Part shown: positions 60,601 to 64,000 of the stretch, one piece after another
Layout: each line of letters opens with the position of its first letter
Numbering within the stretch: position 1 is the stretch's first letter
NCBI RefSeq assembly: GCF_947623445.1
Contig: NC_135248.1
Span: 930,001-994,000, forward strand
DNA length: 64,000 nt
Source: Clavelina lepadiformis
Taxonomy: Eukaryota; Chordata; Ascidiacea; Aplousobranchia; Clavelinidae
Direction of reading: 5' to 3'
Made by a program: the position numbers and the translations under genes
The notes under the pieces: generated by a model
What the model was told of the DNA's origin: nothing
The model's database searches: none
What the model saw: the letters and a program-made list of their open reading frames with translations, nothing else

Positions 60601-63600
60601 CTAAAATTACCACAACATTACTTTTTGTATCGCTTTAATCACCTTTAACGATTTGAATTGACTTCTCCTCAGTCTGGGGACGAGCTCTGATGTCGTGGGC
60701 CGCTGCTAATTTTCCAGGCTTGGAACTTTTCTTGCTCGATGATTTCGAAGCGAGCCATTTGTAGTCGGAGTAAATCTCCTCAAAATGATCAATGTCATAC
60801 TGTGAAGTGGAAGCACAACAGTAAGTGATGATAAAACAAAACAAAACCATACCATACATATGAAATAGTACAACGAATACTAGCAACAAGCAGTAATTGT
60901 GGAAGAAATGTAATTTGTGTCGGTTGAAGCAAATTGTAATGGATGGAAAAGAAGCAAAATGAAGTGTCCAATGTAAGCGCAATTTTATCACAAAAAATAT
61001 TTCAAACATAAATGCAACTATACCAAGACTAAGTTTAAGCACAACTTTATCAAATCCGCAATCTGTTCATAAAAATCGTACCGATGAAATCGCTTTTAAG
61101 TAGATTTGAAATCTGTCCAATTTAATAACGCCGCCTTCATTGATGTACCCGCCGAGATGGGGTAAATTCTTGATGTAAGCCCCATATAAGAAGGGGAGGG
61201 CGTTACTGGCGATATGGAGGTCGGGGAGGTGAGGTATAAAGTCATTTCCGATGAGAAATCCCATCAGTACCCAATCATCTATGATTGATTCAAGGTTGTA
61301 GGGGAAAGGCAGGCTGACCTGGGGACAGCACAACCTGGTTATTCTAACGCTAAGAGATTAATCACAGGATTCTGATTGCTTCAATGACATCCCTGAGCAG
61401 GATTAGATTAAAATTGCTAAACTATATTTCTATGTCTTGAACAAATGAAGAAGCACTAAATTCAAGTGAAACAAGTCGTGTTAAAATAATAAATGAACGG
61501 TGAAGAGCTCGCAATGATACAAAAACTGACATTTTGCGTTAAAAATCAAAAAAACCATTGATTGCTTATGAAACTGCAATTAAGTAATTCTTTCCCATAC
61601 TCACTGTTCAAATGAATTAACAAAACATTTGACCAACCTTGAGGGCTTCAAACTCATGATCGATGTATTCACGAAGCAGAGATATGTGAAGAAGATGAAA
61701 TGTCGTTTCTTCCGCTTTCGCCGTCTTTGAACTCTTTTTTCTTTTCGTGAACTTCACTTCCTCCCTGCATTATTACATCATAATGGTTAGCATTAGCAAT
61801 GTACTCATTGTTATTTACATTATACTACAACATCAACAAAATAATGTAAAATTACACCATTGTACAAAGGTATTAGATTCATTGTGACATCATAATACAT
61901 CATTGTACAACAGTGTTAAAAAAAATGTTTTTGACATATTTCATTAAAATGAGTTATTATAAGACATAACACAATAATTATAAGATGGGACATTGTGAGT
62001 TATTAACCGAAAAAAAAACGAGAACAAAAGTTTTCTAAGTCCGTGGCCGACCTGAGGAGAGCAAAGTGGGGCTCGTGGGTGCAAAGAGCAAGGATTATGA
62101 GGTCAGCATCCAGCCCGTAGAGACAATGCCTCGTGTTTGGATCATAGTCTGGCTGTGATCTTTCATAACGTATGAATTCCATGATTTTGTGCTCACCCTC
62201 ACCGGGGGTCTATGAAATAGAACTTCATTACCACTGGCAGGGGCAGCATATGCCCACATCAAACATCAAATAATATACATTTGTATGTTTAAGTAGAGAA
62301 TATGTGAATCGTAAACTGTCACATGAACTTATTCAAACAATGGATTAACAATATGGAAACATCAGATGACCGTGAAGCAGTTCAAGAAAAGAATTTCTAA
62401 ATTTATCGTTTGTCGTGGCAAGAAAGAAATGGTTCGAAATACAATTTTCACGCAAAATCATCGCTTTCAAAATTATTCACCTGGTGCCCTGAAAGATAAA
62501 CGCTTATTCCCTGCCACGCCTGGTCGTAAGTTATTTTACTTTTCACAAAATATTCCAGCTGAGTTTGTAATCTCTCCATGAAAGCTGTGCCTGAAAGTGG
62601 TAAAAATAAAACAAGGAGCAATTATGTGCCAGGATATTTGCGCACCACACAGATGCAAAGACTTTTAAATTTCCTGATTTGAATATGGCTAAATTTCTCA
62701 TTTTTTTGAATAGTTAATTTTGAATTCAAAATATCAACTGTTTGTTGCAGATATGTCTGGTTGACAATAATGACATATAATTAAAACAATGTAATGAAAC
62801 CAACTATTGATCGTTATATACATGATTGTCATCGAACAAAGTTTGACCTCAACAAAAACACACCAACGTCATAATGCTAAAAAGTATTGAGCATTTTTTG
62901 TGAACTTGTCACCAATCTACGACAAAATTTTAAAACCACCTTATGTCTTATCTTCCGCATTTTGCTTTAGAGAGAACAAGGACATACATGTTTGAATATT
63001 TTACGAATCAAAAAGTTGTATAATGTATAATTATTTTATTCGTGGAATAAACAATCCTGTGCAAATACAGGTTTTGTTTGAGCAATTCCATGCTTTGTTT
63101 TGCTCACCAGGTGTGATGCAGTTTGAGTCGAATCGTTTCTCAGTTGGAAGTTTTTCGCCTTTCGACAACGCCTGCTTTATATTCTCTTCGGCCTCTTTTG
63201 CCGATCTGAAAGATGAATCAAATATGGTCGGTTACGAAAATCCTGTTATTTCCGAGGGTACTTCTTCATATTACTATTTCACATAAGATTTTGCAATCGC
63301 AGGCACATTTTTACGAATTCTGTATTTTACGATTATATGATGACTGAAAACAAGTGGCATTGAAAAAAGTTTCAGGAAACATGACTGGAAACTGTTTGTA
63401 TAGAACTGGGCAGGAGGTTCAAAAAGGGCTTTTTAGATGATATTTCATGTGATATTTTAACACTATCATGAAATATTATACTGACAATGTTCATCTACAA
63501 TCATGTCCAAACTTTGTCAAGAATCATTGCAAAGAACATTGCAGTATATGATTTATCTAAAATCATCCAAAGAAATAGAAACAATCAAAATAATTAGGAC

Positions 63601-63858
63601 ATCATACTCATTACAAGTCCTACTCCAATGTACAGCAAAAGCCAACCAGAATAAATTACAAATTATCGAACTATCTTGGATTTAGTTCAAAAATTTTATT
63701 GCCAGTGTATTCAAATATAACAATATATCACAACATAAACACAACATAAATATTCACCTGAACCTTCGACCTCTTTGCTGGTTCATCTTGGCACGAGGGG
63801 CAACCCCATCGACTGCCATGAAGAACGTCTTCCTTGGACGAATAACGCGAAACAAGAC
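42666..63858 (-). CDS. XRN1: XRN1, cytoplasmic 5'-3' exoribonuclease (44 exons; 5' end outside window)
   Basis: Degrades decapped 5'-monophosphate mRNA. Exons 5' to 3': 63858-63758, 63205-63108, 62590-62481, 62209-62052, 61764-61638, 61318-61082, 60799-60643, 60171-60020, 59700-59603, 59196-59040, 58873-58757, 58347-58178, 57884-57756, 57415-57271, 57040-56936, 56642-56524, 55984-55822, 55687-55574, 55483-55397, 55093-54996, 54783-54640, 54552-54460, 54157-54022, 53719-53595, 53282-53139, 53058-52932, 52625-52539, 52259-52168, 52063-51886, 51585-51326, 51245-51187, 50933-50851, 50621-50522, 50099-49768, 46874-46772, 45768-45702, 45441-45371, 45070-44973, 44842-44732, 44286-44133, 43880-43724, 43346-43240, 43115-43006, 42875-42666. 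They join in phase into about 1929 residues; only some 75 N-terminal residues are missing. The catalytic acidic motifs are intact: [50 protein letters not shown]. The XRN1-specific region includes [12 protein letters not shown] (KOW-like). The C-terminal region keeps the dsRBD-like segment ([16 protein letters not shown] ... [11 protein letters not shown]), Pro-rich stretches and the conserved end [11 protein letters not shown]. One intron uses a GC donor (50521). Confidence 0.96.
47157..47193 (-). repeat. tRNA-like fragment inside the largest XRN1 intron
   Basis: On the minus strand TAGCGCAGTGG (A-box-like, 47193-47183) is followed by GCATCGAGCCCAC (weak B-box, 47169-47157). The spacing is too short for a whole tRNA, so it is probably a tRNA-derived SINE piece. 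Confidence 0.35.
48543..48845 (+). CDS. Hypothetical 100-residue protein nested antisense in an XRN1 intron
   Basis: An intact ATG-to-TGA frame on the plus strand within the 2.9-kb XRN1 intron between exons 50099-49768 and 46874-46772. The sequence context cacATGa is favourable. The second half is charged and helix-forming ([20 protein letters not shown]) and reads like a genuine protein rather than random translation. A GT at 48658 in CATTGTAAGT could also be a splice donor, so it might be part of a spliced gene. No family recognised. Confidence 0.35.
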   Translation: MTHALIDATNIQITTEYIPPKHSNALYRGFCLTIARKHCKSRLKNERNRILNAFIALPAGSKPGELHHCDVMALDRQMREEQSALDRGAIYKKLREIASR

Positions 63859-64000
63859 CTGAAGGAAAAATTAATGAGCAAATCTACCAAGACCAATCTA
63901 TGTAGTGATTCTAAAACACAAGTTCTATGAAAAAGTAAATGTCTATTACCAGAACATGCCGTACAAAGAACGCAGGACAGTGCATGTATATACAGAGAGA

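Noticed and set aside
63950..64000. Upstream XRN1 exon at the window edge
   Set aside because: No frame there gives the conserved sequence expected before [10 protein letters not shown]; it is probably intron.
1..64000. CRISPR arrays, operons, ribosome binding sites or other prokaryotic features
   Set aside because: The intron-exon structure and gene content are those of an animal nuclear genome; no regularly spaced direct repeats with unique spacers were seen.

Overview
The window is animal nuclear DNA: AT-rich, intron-dense, with GT-AG introns mostly of 100-500 bp. The best guess is a tunicate (Ciona-like). This is inferred from compact intron-rich orthologues of conserved animal genes (calcineurin A, an hnRNP A/B-D protein, XRN1), a large LDLa-7TM receptor of the kind expanded in ascidians, and many short hAT-type elements. 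The sequence alone does not prove the genus. All exon models below were built by eye from splice sites, reading-frame phase and recalled family motifs; no database was searched.

Layout. 0.2-1.0 kb (+): last three exons of calcineurin catalytic subunit A. 3.5-8.5 kb (+): an hnRNP D/AB-type RNA-binding protein with two alternative 3' ends, running convergently into 9.0-10.3 kb (-), a DNAJC27/RBJ-like small GTPase. Between them lies a perfect 19-nt palindrome carrying AATAAA on both strands. 13.4-17.0 kb (-): a very divergent Ras-like GTPase with three insertions. 18.2-19.6 kb: hAT transposon debris, including a complete 306-bp MITE with a perfect 8-bp target duplication. 20.5-24.7 kb (-): a five-exon, 1109-residue LDLa-repeat 7TM receptor. 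25-34.7 kb: repeat-rich and gene-poor, with tRNA-like B boxes, a 28-bp minisatellite, several duplicated elements and two uncertain ORFs. 34.8-37.1 kb (+): an unusual protein with a putative myristoylation signal, a GlnD/DUF294-type nucleotidyltransferase motif and TPR-like repeats. 37.1-39.6 kb: a 458-bp promoter-like cassette present twice in direct orientation and nearly identical. 40.0-41.7 kb: mobile-element fragments. 42.7-63.9 kb (-): 44 exons of XRN1, lacking only its 5' end, with a small antisense ORF inside its largest intron.

The neighbouring genes do not form an obvious pathway. XRN1 (5'-3' mRNA decay) and the hnRNP D/AB-like gene both concern mRNA fate, but they lie 36 kb apart. 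The least understood locus is 34.7-39.6 kb. There a nucleotidyltransferase-TPR exon meets a duplicated TATA-box cassette seven bases past its splice donor, and a possible small secreted-peptide gene lies just downstream.
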